Positions 31,998 to 41,631 of a DNA stretch of 46,851 nt are shown in pieces. Below the pieces are notes generated by a model. It was not told the DNA's origin. It ran no database searches and worked only from the letters and a program-made list of their open reading frames with translations. Each line of letters begins with the position of its first letter. The first letter of the stretch is position 1. The translations under genes were made by a program, and so were the position numbers. The DNA is from Rhodocollybia butyracea (lineage: Eukaryota > Basidiomycota > Agaricomycetes > Agaricales > Omphalotaceae), in NCBI GenBank assembly GCA_015501585.1, contig JADNRY010000460.1:1-46851 (forward strand), given 5' to 3'.

Positions 31998-33218
31998 CTA
32001 GATATGGGGGAACTGGATCTGCTTCATCCGAGTATTAGTGGCTACCATAGTGGGTCCGCCGAGGCTTGGTGGTATATCATGTTCCGAGTCCGTTGATATA
32101 ATAGTAACTGCATTGTCCACACGTATGGTGTGTTGTCTGGGTGCCCAAAGGGTGTCCCTTCGGAATCGTCTTGTTGGGGCTGGGTTCTGGGGTGTTTCCA
32201 CATAGGTGGGAGAACTTCGCTGGGTTTGTCCCTCAGCAGAGGTCAAAGAATTCCCCCTGACTCGTGGCAAGTTCAGCCACTGACCGTCCAACATCTGGTA
32301 GGGTGTATCAGACCCACTTGAAGAATTGGATATCCCTCCTTGCCTAGGGTTATCACTTGGGGTTGGTGGTATTAACTCAGAAGGGTAGAGGGAATTGTCC
32401 AGTATTACATTAAATTCTGGGCTGTTACTTTCCCTCTCCAATGTTAGTATTTGATCAATATTATCCCCTTGAAAGACTTGAGATAACTCTGGTGTGAATG
32501 TATCATCATTTACATTGGCTACTTCCCTTAGTGCTCTTAGCCATCCAATGGGGGTTCTGTTTAAATTGAGTGCAAATCCTACTCTGAGTAGTAGAGCTCT
32601 AGCTCTTGATGTTAAATTTCCAAATCCTAGTTGCATTGCTTCATCAAGTTGGTTCCTTCTTCTTCCATCATCGGATGAGGTTCCTGAGACAACAGGTTCC
32701 GGTGTCAGCATTTCTAGGTTAGCCCTTAATCTTAAAATCCTTTGTCTAGGACTTTCATCGTGTGTGGGCGGCCTTGATGATAAGTTTGGAATGATAGAAA
32801 GCCAATCACTATTTTCCACTATATCACGATAGGGTTGCCCTCTAATGATATGTACATAGTGATTTAACAGGCCGGCATTCCGGGGTTCTCGAATATTATT
32901 AGCAAGGTTAATAGGCATGTTGGATAGTGGAGTTGTCGCTAAAGTTTCGAGGACACGCAACCATCCTACTGCTGTTCGATCCATCTGGTTGTTTATTCCT
33001 AATCTAACCAGAAGATCTCTGATTAGGTGTGCAGTTGCATGTAGTTGATCTCTTGACCTTCGGTATCCATCTCTATCCCGGAGTTCAGGGAAATCACTCT
33101 GAGTAACATTGAGTGGTTCTCTTGGAGAGCTCAAGGGTGTGATAACTCCTGGTGCATATGGACTTTCATTCATAATGGAACGATACTGTTCTGAATATGT
33201 TTTGGGGTCTATTTGCAC
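31998..33218 (-). CDS. Gypsy upstream Gag ORF with duplicated Trp-helix motif
   Basis: A 406-codon frame with two copies of a similar helical segment. One contains LLVRLGINNQ...VGWLRVLETLA, the other LLLRVGFALN...IGWLRALREVA. A related segment with a Trp and Leu-rich helix is in the Gag of the gag-only element. The surrounding sequence is Ser/Pro-rich. This part lies upstream of the usual capsid domain and makes this Gag unusually long. Phase changes at about 33200 and 32035 separate it from its neighbours. Confidence 0.6.
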   Translation of the reverse strand: MQIDPKTYSEQYRSIMNESPYAPGVITPLSSPREPLNVTQSDFPELRDRDGYRRSRDQLHATAHLIRDLLVRLGINNQMDRTAVGWLRVLETLATTPLSNMPINLANNIREPRNAGLLNHYVHIIRGQPYRDIVENSDWLSIIPNLSSRPPTHDESPRQRILRLRANLEMLTPEPVVSGTSSDDGRRRNQLDEAMQLGFGNLTSRARALLLRVGFALNLNRTPIGWLRALREVANVNDDTFTPELSQVFQGDNIDQILTLERESNSPEFNVILDNSLYPSELIPPTPSDNPRQGGISNSSSGSDTPYQMLDGQWLNLPRVRGNSLTSAEGQTQRSSPTYVETPQNPAPTRRFRRDTLWAPRQHTIRVDNAVTIISTDSEHDIPPSLGGPTMVATNTRMKQIQFPHI

Positions 33219-33978
33219 TGGTGTTGTTATGTCTTGGTGTCGAGTGATGAATAGATGTATTTGAGAATGTGAAATTCTCTCGGAATGGTCCTTGACCTTG
33301 TACGTTATGAAACAATGACCTGGTTAGTTCCACTTCTTGTTCTTGGGGGTAAACTACTACTTCCGAGATACGGTCTTCAGTGAGTAGTTCGGGTTGTTGT
33401 GTTACTTGATTAAACACACTGGGCGTTTCTGGCGTTTGAAATACCGGACTTATGCGTTGGGAAAGCATATGTGTGGGCGTTCTCGGTACCTCTTGAATGC
33501 TTTCCTGAAGGTCCGTCAATGTTTGGCGATCACTTGAGTGAAGAGATATCGGCGATCGGTGAGGAGACTTCATCGATCGATGATCTGATGTATCAATTTG
33601 ATCTTGTAATTCAGTGTGTAAATCGCGTTGGTGCGATTCTGGACGTATGGGTATGCCAGCTGACTCTCTGGTATAATATTGGTGACGGAGAGAGCGTTCC
33701 GGCTCTTCTGGGGCGGGATTAGTACCCAATGCCGATAATCGCGCGGCGCGCAAACGCGTGGGAGATAGAGACATGGATCGGTTCCGAGGATTTCTTCCCA
33801 ACGGTCTACCTCGTTCCGGGAAATATAACGGGGTATTTTCCGTCGCTTCCGCTTGCCGGGACCGATCAATGACTCGTTGTATGTTGCTTGAGTTGGGTGT
33901 TACAACATACACTGGATATGATGTGGATTGTTGTGTAGTTTCGTCGATTTCCTCGCAAGTTCGTGTGGTTGTAGCCAT
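33166..33978 (-). CDS. Gypsy Gag N-terminal ORF
   Basis: Starts at the ATG of 33978, 17 nt downstream of the primer-binding site, and runs about 270 codons of Ser/Arg/Pro-rich, disordered-looking sequence. It overlaps the next frame by some 50 nt. A -1/+1 shift near 33200 would join them, either as programmed frameshifting or as an indel. Confidence 0.6.
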   Translation of the reverse strand: MATTTRTCEEIDETTQQSTSYPVYVVTPNSSNIQRVIDRSRQAEATENTPLYFPERGRPLGRNPRNRSMSLSPTRLRAARLSALGTNPAPEEPERSLRHQYYTRESAGIPIRPESHQRDLHTELQDQIDTSDHRSMKSPHRSPISLHSSDRQTLTDLQESIQEVPRTPTHMLSQRISPVFQTPETPSVFNQVTQQPELLTEDRISEVVVYPQEQEVELTRSLFHNVQGQGPFRENFTFSNTSIHHSTPRHNNTSANRPQNIFRTVSFHYE

Positions 33979-33994
33979 TGTATATAGCAACTAG

Positions 33995-34006
33995 AGACTT
34001 CTTATT
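33995..34006 (-). other. Self-complementary primer-binding site of gypsy element
   Basis: On the minus strand AATAAGAAGTCT lies one base after the 5' LTR end. It is perfectly complementary to the minus-strand LTR segment at 34389-34400 (AGACTTCTTATT). The arrangement is the same as in the gag-only element and matches Tf1/sushi-type self-priming. Confidence 0.75.
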
Positions 34007-34007
34007 A

Positions 34008-34744
34008 TGTGAAGAGTTGAATACAATTCTCCTTTGCCAACACTGTAATTTATATACTCAAGTTCCGGGTTCACTAGGCAGTAGATTAGCCTTAGGGTTG
34101 GTATATACTGGATTGCTACAGTCTCAACAGATGTAATAAATTGTAAGTATTACTGGAAAAGCTCAGTAATCGTCACAATAGGTGTGGTAGGTCGTAAGTA
34201 TTACTGGAATAGCTCAGTAACTCATCAGGGATGCTGGTAAGATCACTATACTGGAATAATACTCAATATAGGCTTCAAAACAATATACTTAGTGGTAATG
34301 CTCAATAAGTATCAGGTTAATGGATAGTTCTCAAGGTGTTCTCTCAAGATAGTAGTCAGAGTGTATATTCACGAGATGGTGGTTACAAAATAAGAAGTCT
34401 GGGGAACCAGAATCGAATCACAGGTCCTTTTTATAGTGTTTCGGTAGCCCCCGGTTCCCTTACATGACTAGTTTAGTATAGAAATGACTCTCTACTTACG
34501 GTACCAAAAATTGACTACTTATGACCATGTATAAATATGTATAGCTACTTAATATGACACGAGTCATTCAGACAATTAAGTATACACCAAAACGGTTCCG
34601 TGGAGTGTCTAATCACTGATCACATCTCTGATTAGCATAGTATATTGACTGATAGAGCGATGCCGATCCATTGTATTAGCTGAGTCCTATTAAGCGCTCT
34701 GGCGCGCTTGTTTCCCTTTAAGGTGCATAGTCCGCTTCCTGACA
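34008..34744 (-). repeat. 5' LTR of gypsy element (737 bp)
   Basis: Same sequence as 22629-23364 with one extra C in the run at about 34447-34451. Confidence 0.95.
34389..34435 (-). promoter_or_regulatory. Predicted LTR TATA box, start site and self-primer
   Basis: On the minus strand TATAAAAA (34435-34428) is followed about 30 bp later by CCCCAGACTTCTTATT. The AGACTTCTTATT part (34400-34389) is the 12-nt complement of the primer-binding site. A start at about 34400-34404 would place the self-primer at the very 5' end of the RNA. Confidence 0.65.
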
Positions 34745-35512
34745 GAAGGAGGGTAAATAAATCACTGCTACAGTAGCAAAGAGCGTCTGACCCCTCATCA
34801 GCAAAAGTAAAACTCGCCCTTCTTTTTATCCAAAGTCGAACACATTCTGAGTGTGTCCTCCACATCACTGCCCTCTCTGGGTACAATGAACCACTAGATC
34901 CATAAACAGTTCAGGGTTTCGTTTGCATGCATTAATTGTCATTTGCGGTAACATCACAGCGGGTAAGACCCTAGATATCATACAAAGCAAAAGCAGAGCC
35001 TAGAACGACACCAGGACACTCATGGACAGGTGGAGGAACAGAGGCTACAAGCAGGATGGTTCCTACTGCACAATTGTTAGTTTAAAAGTATCAGATAAAC
35101 ACGAAATACTGCAATTCTGCCCACGTTTCAAGATAGATATCCTCGGCCGCGTCAACATAGCGAATCATTTTTACGCGGCATAAGAACATACACGCACTGA
35201 CCGATGCTACGCGACTGAGTGCTAGTGAATGTCACGATGAAAAGATCAGCAAGTGCACATACTCGTCAAGCGTAACATTCTCGCAGAGCGGATCCTTTAG
35301 CGAGAGCGATGTAGGAGTCGAGCCGATCTAGAGGGGGAAGAAAGCCAACAGATGAAGCGTTGGTGGTGTATTTTTCGTACGCTGCGGCAAGACCACTGGG
35401 ATCTTGGCGAAGAATAGACAAGTGTTCTTCACTAGCCGATGCGCCCGTGATTGGATAGCTCTTTAGCGCGTCCCAGAGCGATTTCACGCTGTTCAGCGTT
35501 GAGACGAGACAT
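34745..35512 (-). pseudogene. Family copy C, 5' part, interrupted by gypsy element
   Basis: Minus-strand relative of 17446-18264. The aligned ATG is at 35512. Exon 1 similarity (ILRQDPSGLAAAYEK, VGFLPPLD) lies in a shifted frame after an early stop. Exon 2 similarity (ACMFLCRVKM, EDIYLE) and exon 3 similarity (VPREGSDVED) are also present. Copy C is therefore decayed independently of the gypsy element, which inserted near its 3' end with GAAGG duplication. Confidence 0.6.
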
Positions 35513-36237
35513 GGTCAAAGGTAAGGTCGCCTGCGAAATAACTGAATTGATATCTAATCTCAGGCCCTCTTATCACTGATCAGCGTTTATCAGCTGACAG
35601 CTGTCAACCCTCTGATTGGGTGGGCTTATCGTTCTCGTATGTATGACCTATGACCTTTCTTAGCAGTCTCACTGTTGCATTCACTGAACGAACAGGACGC
35701 TCCAAACAGTTGGCATTCGCCTTCGCGAAGAAAGAAACGCGCCAAGCCAACAGGATTCAGTATCCCACATTTTTACATCTCCCACAAACTTTCATCTTCT
35801 TGCCAGCATATAGTATCCAGCCCTTCGTTTAGGACATACTGGATATTCACACTCCCTCTCGGGGTTTTCAGCCTTCCAAAAAAATTTCACGGACTGGGTC
35901 GCATGAGCTCAGAGAATCGAAGGCTAAGCGCTAAGCACTCGAATCGAACGACCATGAAATCAAGAATCTAACCAAGAAACTCTCACCGCAATCGAAATGC
36001 CAAAAGAAGTTCACAAAAACTACCTACCTCCCCTCAAACCATGGTCCAGAGTCTGAGTCCTACGCCCAATGTCAGTCTTCGGCAAGAGATTTCTTAGGCC
36101 GTTGTATATCTCTCCTCAGTATATCGTCAAGAAATACGAATTGACAAAGACAGCACAAATATACATCCAAAGGTAAATTTAATAGGAACCCGTGATGCGC
36201 TTCAATACCAACTTTCACAATTGCTCAAGCCTGAGAA
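35513..36237. other. Intergenic, boundary between repeat-rich and single-copy DNA
   Basis: No gene, repeat or RNA recognised. From here to the right end no transposable-element sequence was seen. Confidence 0.4.
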
Positions 36238-37046
36238 TCAAGTCGTCGGTTCGGGGCCTGTGAGCATGAACGTCCCGCCTATCGGCCGCCCTAGCCCAGT
36301 AGCTTCAGCGAACGAGCTAAGGTTGAAGTGTTCAATCGAAGTCGTGGAATTGACCAAGGTCTGTTGGTTGAATCCCGCAGGCTGGTGGAACAGCAAAAAC
36401 GTGTACCTATTGTCGTTCCAAATCAGCAAATTTCGCTAACTAGATATCGACCGACAAGGCTTACCTGTGCGGCGGAGAACCTGCAGGGGGAGTAGGCATC
36501 AAAAAGTTAGATATGGCGGGTGTCCTGTTGGTCAAAGGCTGTGGGTCTCCCCGCGATGTGAAGAAATTAGCACCAAGGAAATGACGGATTTCGGCCTCGG
36601 ATGGGTCCTGAGGAGTGAGTGCATCTGGGTCTATAACGGCCACAACGAACGGGCCTGTCCCTGCGTTACCGTTGACCGCAAACGAAGGAGGGCCGGCAGT
36701 TTCTGGTTAAATATATGTAGTAAGCAAAACGAATAGGAAGTGAACAGGTCTAAGCAGATTCTTACTATTCTGGGGGACGTGGATACCTGCATGAAGAATG
36801 ATGTCTTTGGCACCGGGCTCGGGAAAAGTCACTTCCAGAAGGACGGTGGGGTCAAAAGTGATGAAGATATCTTCAGGAAGCTAGGGGAGTCCTCTAAGGA
36901 CGGGGGGAAAAGGAGAACGAGCCAAGTATACTCACATCTACCGCCTCAAACGCGGCTTTCACCTCAGCCAGGCTAGTATCTTGAGCGTTGGTCGCAACGA
37001 ATGAAGCAACCAAGAGTAAAAGACGTGTTATGTGGGGGAAATGCAT
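36238..37046 (-). CDS. Secreted PEBP-like (phosphatidylethanolamine-binding) protein
   Basis: Four exons, 37046-36936, 36880-36766, 36702-36465 and 36406-36238, join in frame with GT-AG introns of 55-63 nt to give 210 residues. The N-terminus MHFPHITRLLLLVASFVATN is a likely signal peptide. PEBP hallmarks follow: FDPTVLLEVTFPEPG, a ligand-pocket AVIDPDALTPQDP (DPDxP-like), RHFLGANF, and TPPAGSPPHRYTFLLFHQ with the conserved HR-Y pattern. The C-terminal part FNLSSFAEATGLG and GGTFM is typical of fungal secreted PEBPs. Length fits the family. PEBPs bind lipids or small ligands and can inhibit proteases or kinases; the ligand here is unknown. Confidence 0.9.
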
Positions 37047-38200
37047 GTCTGAAGTGCGTATATCTGGAGAAATAAATTTAAGGTATATAAATATCCTCGC
37101 AAAGATATTCTTTAAAAAAAATGGGGTTTGAGTGGACTCGCCGACGGTCTCCCGTTAGACATGCTTGAGAACCAGCTATAGCAAAACATATGGAGGACGA
37201 GTTAATTTTCGTCGCCTTATTTCGAGCAGTGATGCATTGATGCATGAACACCACTTTTCCAAAAGAGTATGAGAGTAAAACTGCTCATCCAGGAAAGAAT
37301 CCCAACACAAGTGTGCTTCTGGCGGGAGAATATCCTACACACGACGTCATTTCATAGTATCATATAGTACGTTCCTTTCCATCCAAGAATGGAAGGGTCT
37401 TCCGTGACCCGTCTCGCCCTTCCTCGTCGAGACCCCAGCAGACTCGGAGCTGGACGCTTTCTCCAGGGGGAACGAAGCTCCTGCTGGACGCTCCTTGGAG
37501 GGGCCAGATGAGACTGTCGTGCAGTTCCGAGGCGTCAGGACACACCGTTCACCCCCCCCGGAAAAAACTAGAATGCCGAAAATTCACTGATACCCTCAGG
37601 TCGTCTTCTCCCACTAGACATCTGACTCTCCTAGCACTCGTCTCCAAGCAGATATCCCCTCCAAGTCCGAGGTACTAGTACGATATGATCCGATACACTC
37701 TAATTTAAGACCGTCGCTAAGTACATACTTTGACAGCACCTCGGACTGTGGTTATTGGCGATAAATGCATGCATTGTATCCCATCGTTTTGTTTTTCTTT
37801 GGACCAGGAAAGGATGAGCCTTCCGTCTCACCCTTCTTCGTACGCCGGAGGCGGAATAATCTACCTTGAAGAACCAAACCTACGAGGAGGTCCCTTAGAG
37901 GAGTCAGATGAAAGTGTCAATGACAATGTGTGGGGAAACTCGAAGGGACTCCGATGGGAAGAACCCATCATCCATCTCATTTGTCAACACCAAGTGGGAA
38001 GCGCTGACCATGAAGCCCATCTTGAAAATGTCTGCATATTCGAAGCTTGTTGATCACACATGATCTAGACTGGCAAGATGTTTGAGAGCAAGAGAGGGGC
38101 GTTTCTGATATAATTGAAGCGTTCGTTACGGACAGTCGTGTGCAGAATGAGACTTCTTTAACTCCTCCGAGCAACCCATCTTCCCTCCACCGCCTTCTAA
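37047..38200. other. Intergenic with a pair of diverged short repeats
   Basis: No convincing gene. Two segments, about 37380-37545 and 37795-37925, resemble each other: both have a CCTTCCGT...CTCRCCCTTCYTCGT block, then a GGAGG...AGATGARA-TGTC block. They may be remnants of a duplicated exon or regulatory sequence. An ORF at 37730-38053 (107 codons, plus) has no recognisable motif. Confidence 0.35.
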
Positions 38201-38859
38201 CTAATTATCGCCAACCCGAAAAGTAACCAGCATCATCGGTTGAGGTCCCATATCATACCAATTCGTTCTTACCCTGCGATTTGGCAAATGATCATTCTTC
38301 CTAAACAAGCGAATCGATGTGCGAGAATGGGCTGCTGGTATATTGAACCCTTGTTTCATCGCCCCAGCTGCAGATTTACGGTGCGCAAGCTCTTTGACTT
38401 GTCTATGAGCGAAGAACGACTTGCTAGAGCCAGTGATAGATTCATGGGGGAGGGTGAGGATGTCTTCTTCGGTGAGACCGTAGGAGGATTTGGCTGGATT
38501 GAAAGTAGAAGGTTAGATGATTTCACAGAACAAGAGCAAACAGAAACGTGATTCACCATCACTTTTGTACATCCCCTAAAAAGCGAAGTTGTAAGTTTTC
38601 GACAGACGAATATCGTATTATGACTACGAACCAGTGTTCCAGCCGGCCACTTGAAGCCTGCGTTTGCGTTCGCGTCCTTGTTCCAAGGCACTAATGAATC
38701 TTTCCAGTTTTTGACAGCCTCGCGTTTCTTGGCTGCTTCTGCCTTTTCTTCTTTGGTTGGTTTTTTACGTGGAGGAGCAGATTTATTTTCTGCAAGCAAA
38801 GTTCGTTTTGTCTCTGGACCCGAAGACGCGAAAGGTGTCTCGGTGCGATAGACAGGCAT
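38201..38859 (-). CDS. XPA-C-like small protein with a 19-nt micro-exon
   Basis: Exons 38859-38632, 38575-38557 (only 19 nt) and 38493-38201 join in frame to give 179 residues. The start is Pro/Lys-rich and strongly basic (KKPTKEEKAEAAKKREA). It leads to WPAGTLGMYKSDAKSSYGLT and EEDILTLPHES, then a helix ending VKELAHRK. The YKSDAKxxYGLT-EEDL-LP pattern resembles the C-terminal DNA-binding subdomain of XPA/Rad14-type proteins. The zinc finger of true XPA is absent and the protein is short, so this is an XPA-C-like protein rather than Rad14. The micro-exon supplies GMYKSD, the heart of the motif, which supports the splice model. Confidence 0.7.
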
Positions 38860-40241
38860 TTCTGTAATTGCGAATTTGAAGAGGAATCGAAAGAAGGCAG
38901 AAGTAGAGTGGGCGATGGTTCTAGGGAAGCAATGTGTAAGTGTCCTGGTATTGAGAGGAGGCCGACAATTACCTCGTTGGACTTGGATGTAGGAAAGATG
39001 CTGGGGGGCGCGACGACTTTGGTTGTACTCTGAGGTTTTTGGGTCTTTATATAACCATCAAGACAACGCTTGGACCTGGTCCAAGCCGAGAGTGGCGCAT
39101 TGACAATGGCCAATGCCGCGTTTTTTGGCCAGTCCAAGCGGGACAAAGATATACTCGTCGTAAACATATTGTTGTTTGTAGAAGTTTCTGGAGAATCATT
39201 TTTTTTCGGCCAAAGCAGAAATGGACGCGTCTTGTACATACATACATCTACTACTCCGACAACGAAATGACGCCAAAGCCATACAATTTCCAAGTCAATC
39301 TACCTCGTACATCGCGTATCACGAGTTTCGTTACACTTTAACTTCCGAAAACCGAGCAACAAAAAAACAAAAGTTAGAGTGGCGAAGGAAGTCTCGGCCC
39401 GGGAGTCATTTTGTTCCTTGTGAAAAAACGCGTCTCGTCCACCTCGTGACCACACAACGCGAAAATCGTTACCTAACACCTCTCACCGCGCGCTTTCCAT
39501 CTGGCGTGATAGGATTCCACTAAATTCATGCTGGTAATTATAACAAATGCTTTACAGCCAGAAGAGCATGAGTCTTTCCTTGCAAAAATCAGTCCGCTCG
39601 CGTGTTCAACCCCGCGGTTTTTGGTAGTCACCTTCGGTCGAGCAAGATTCAAAACCTCCACCATTGCCAAAAGTGCCGATATTCCAACTCGTTGATAGTA
39701 GATCAAGGATGGAATTGACCTAGGTTGATTGAAGATCTCCTCATTTCAGTGTCGTGGGTAGCGCGATGAGGAAGTTGCTGGGGATGGTCCTGTGCGTATC
39801 TTATCCTCTATCTGTGTATTAACTCGAAATAATTGTCTTTTTTCTGCGTTTGTCGGAGGAACTCCTTGTCGTTAGTAATTACATGTCAAAGAGCTGAACG
39901 TTGTCAACTAGCATACTGGAGGAAAGAACCAGTCGAAGCCCACCCGACCTGTTTTATTCTGCTCCAGGTAATATTCCATCGCAAACATTTGCCAGACGGA
40001 TGGGTTCAGCAGACCCTGCCATGGTGCCCATCCTTTGTCTAAAAGGGGATATGACAGGATCTTCTTGTGGAACTTGTATATTGTTTCAAGCAGCTCTTTT
40101 GTGAGCGGTTTTCGATCCTTGCGAATGACTGTGCACTGTTACAACACAATTTAGCTCTATGCCATGCAACCAATTTCCTGCAAATACACGCACTTCTCTG
40201 TGGTCGGCCATTTGCCACCTGGCATAAGCCGAACATGAGCT
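38860..40241. other. Intergenic, nothing recognised
   Basis: Upstream of the XPA-C-like gene, several overlapping 60-100-codon ORFs on both strands lack motifs and mutual consistency. No repeat or RNA gene was seen. Confidence 0.4.
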
Positions 40242-40727
40242 TCAACTGACATTCAAGGGGAGCATATAAACACACGGAAGAGGTGCAAACGCATCGGACG
40301 CCTCAATTCTCAGCTTCACGGCTATCTCATTCCCTTCTACTGCCGGCCTGTACATCCCAGTACTGTATATGATAAGAGGGATTCCACAACGCTTGGTGAC
40401 GGGGCAAATTTCGCCTCGATGGAAGATAGGATGATTCTCCCGGACTAGCTCGTGCTGAAAATGCTCCGATTGCGCACCACCGTTGTTGGGCGAGATCTTA
40501 ATTCCCCAAACCTCATTTAAATTGTAGGGTCTGCAGATAGGTTTATGTACGCCCCAGTGAGCTTGTTGACATTCCTTTGACTGAAATTATGTGCTCAGAT
40601 TGGGGTTTGACAATAGGTATGTGGAATCTGGATCTACTTACGCAGTAAGTAACACTCTTGCATTCGAGCACCTTCTGAACGCCTCCTCGTCCTCAGAACG
40701 TTTGCATTTGAAGCAGTAGTTTGGCAT
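40242..40727 (-). CDS. MYND zinc-finger protein (one-base gap in the finger)
   Basis: Exon 1 (40727-40642) and exon 2 (40580-40242) flank a 61-nt intron with a GTAAGT donor. The MYND finger reads CFKCKRSED...RRCS, then CKSVTYC in a shifted phase, then exon 2 SKECQQAHWGVHKPIC, giving the C-x2-C...C-x2-C...C-x3-C...H-x3-C metal-ligand pattern. Exon 1 is 86 nt long, one short of the 87 needed for phase. The missing base falls at TCGAATGC, where TCGAAATGC would read Ser-Lys-Cys. Either the copy is mutated or the assembly lost an A in a homopolymer. The remaining 100 or so residues, up to the TGA at 40242, have no recognised domain. MYND fingers mediate protein-protein contacts. Confidence 0.75.
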
Positions 40728-41197
40728 GATGTGGGCAGGTTGTGGTGGACTAGAAGAAAAGCTAAACTGGCATTATGTACTTGTGTTGTGATTAGAGTGG
40801 CCGTTTGATGCGAACAGCAAGGTCTCTGGCTGGCTTTCCTCTTCCGGTAGAAGCGTTGCTACTTATTGAAGAGACTAGATCTCTGGAACTGGATCCGAAT
40901 TCACGAACGAACACCGCTTTTTGTTCTACTTCAAGTTTAGCTTGACAAAAATACAACTTGTATAATAAGCAACTTGAAACCAGTAATCTCTCGATTTTGA
41001 TTGGTTACTCTTCGACTGAGCGAGCAGATGTCGGAGGACCCCGCCTACCTCCGTCTCAGGCTGAAGCTGAAGTATAATAAGCGTAGTGAGTCACGGCCGC
41101 GAACCGTTGTGGCCAAGTTATGACGAAGAATTTGCCCGAAAGTCAAGTTGTGAATCGCACAGACAGTGCACTACTATGTGTCCCACCAGCCCCTTTC
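40728..41197. other. Intergenic, nothing recognised
   Basis: Promoter-side flank of the MYND gene and 3' flank of the next candidate. No recognisable feature. Confidence 0.4.
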
Positions 41198-41631
41198 AGC
41201 CTGCCGGAGCCTCAGGTTGTTTGTGTGCTGCAGGGCTACCGAAGAGCTCTGTGAGTTTCAAGCGGCAGATGCGATGCCATGTTCGAAATATCGGGGAGCC
41301 TCGGTTGTCGACATAGTGTTCTGGTCCAAGCCGTTGTGTTTGAGTTTAGCCGCGAGTTTGCGAGGCTATACCTGAAGATATTTTGAGCAATGTGGAAGCA
41401 CGTATAACGTCGTCACTGTACACATTCGAGTCAGAAAACTTAGCATAGTTCCTATACTATTTACTTACACGTTGGCCAAACGTTTGACATATTCTTCGGA
41501 GCTATAAAAGCCAAACTTCAAACTCCCAGAAGCTCGGTACATCTAAACCTCCCTTTGGCCTTGAAGCTGACGCGTTCCTCCACGTAGCTCTCACATATCG
41601 GGTAGCCAAGGGTATTGTCTGGATCGCCCAT
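41198..41631 (-). CDS. Tentative small spliced protein, unrecognised
   Basis: From the ATG at 41631 (MGDPDNTLGYPICES) the frame can be carried through three GT-AG introns, with exons containing SSEEYVKRLANV, DDVIRASTLLKISS and ELFGSPAAHKQPEAPAG. It stops at a TGA at 41198, giving about 70 residues. Each join is phase-correct and one donor is the strong GTAAGT, but no family resemblance supports it. It could instead be a chance chain of splice sites. Confidence 0.3.

Larger units (their letters stand above)
22629..34744 (-). mobile_element. Ty3/gypsy chromovirus-type LTR retrotransposon with antisense accessory gene
   Basis: A 12.1-kb element with 736/737-bp LTRs (22629-23364 and 34008-34744) and 5-bp duplications GAAGG. 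On the minus strand it runs: LTR, primer-binding site, long Gag region (33978 to about 29742), protease, reverse transcriptase, RNase H, integrase and chromodomain (to 25537), polypurine tract, LTR. A spliced gene on the opposite strand (23993-25454) lies between pol and the 3' LTR. The only LTR difference I found is one C in a C run, so the insertion is young. The coding frames are nevertheless broken in several places. It sits inside family copy C. Confidence 0.95.

Noticed and set aside
38691..39293. 200-codon minus-strand ORF overlapping the XPA-C-like gene
   Set aside because: It is out of phase with the motif-bearing exon and covers the upstream region; low-complexity composition and no homology signal.
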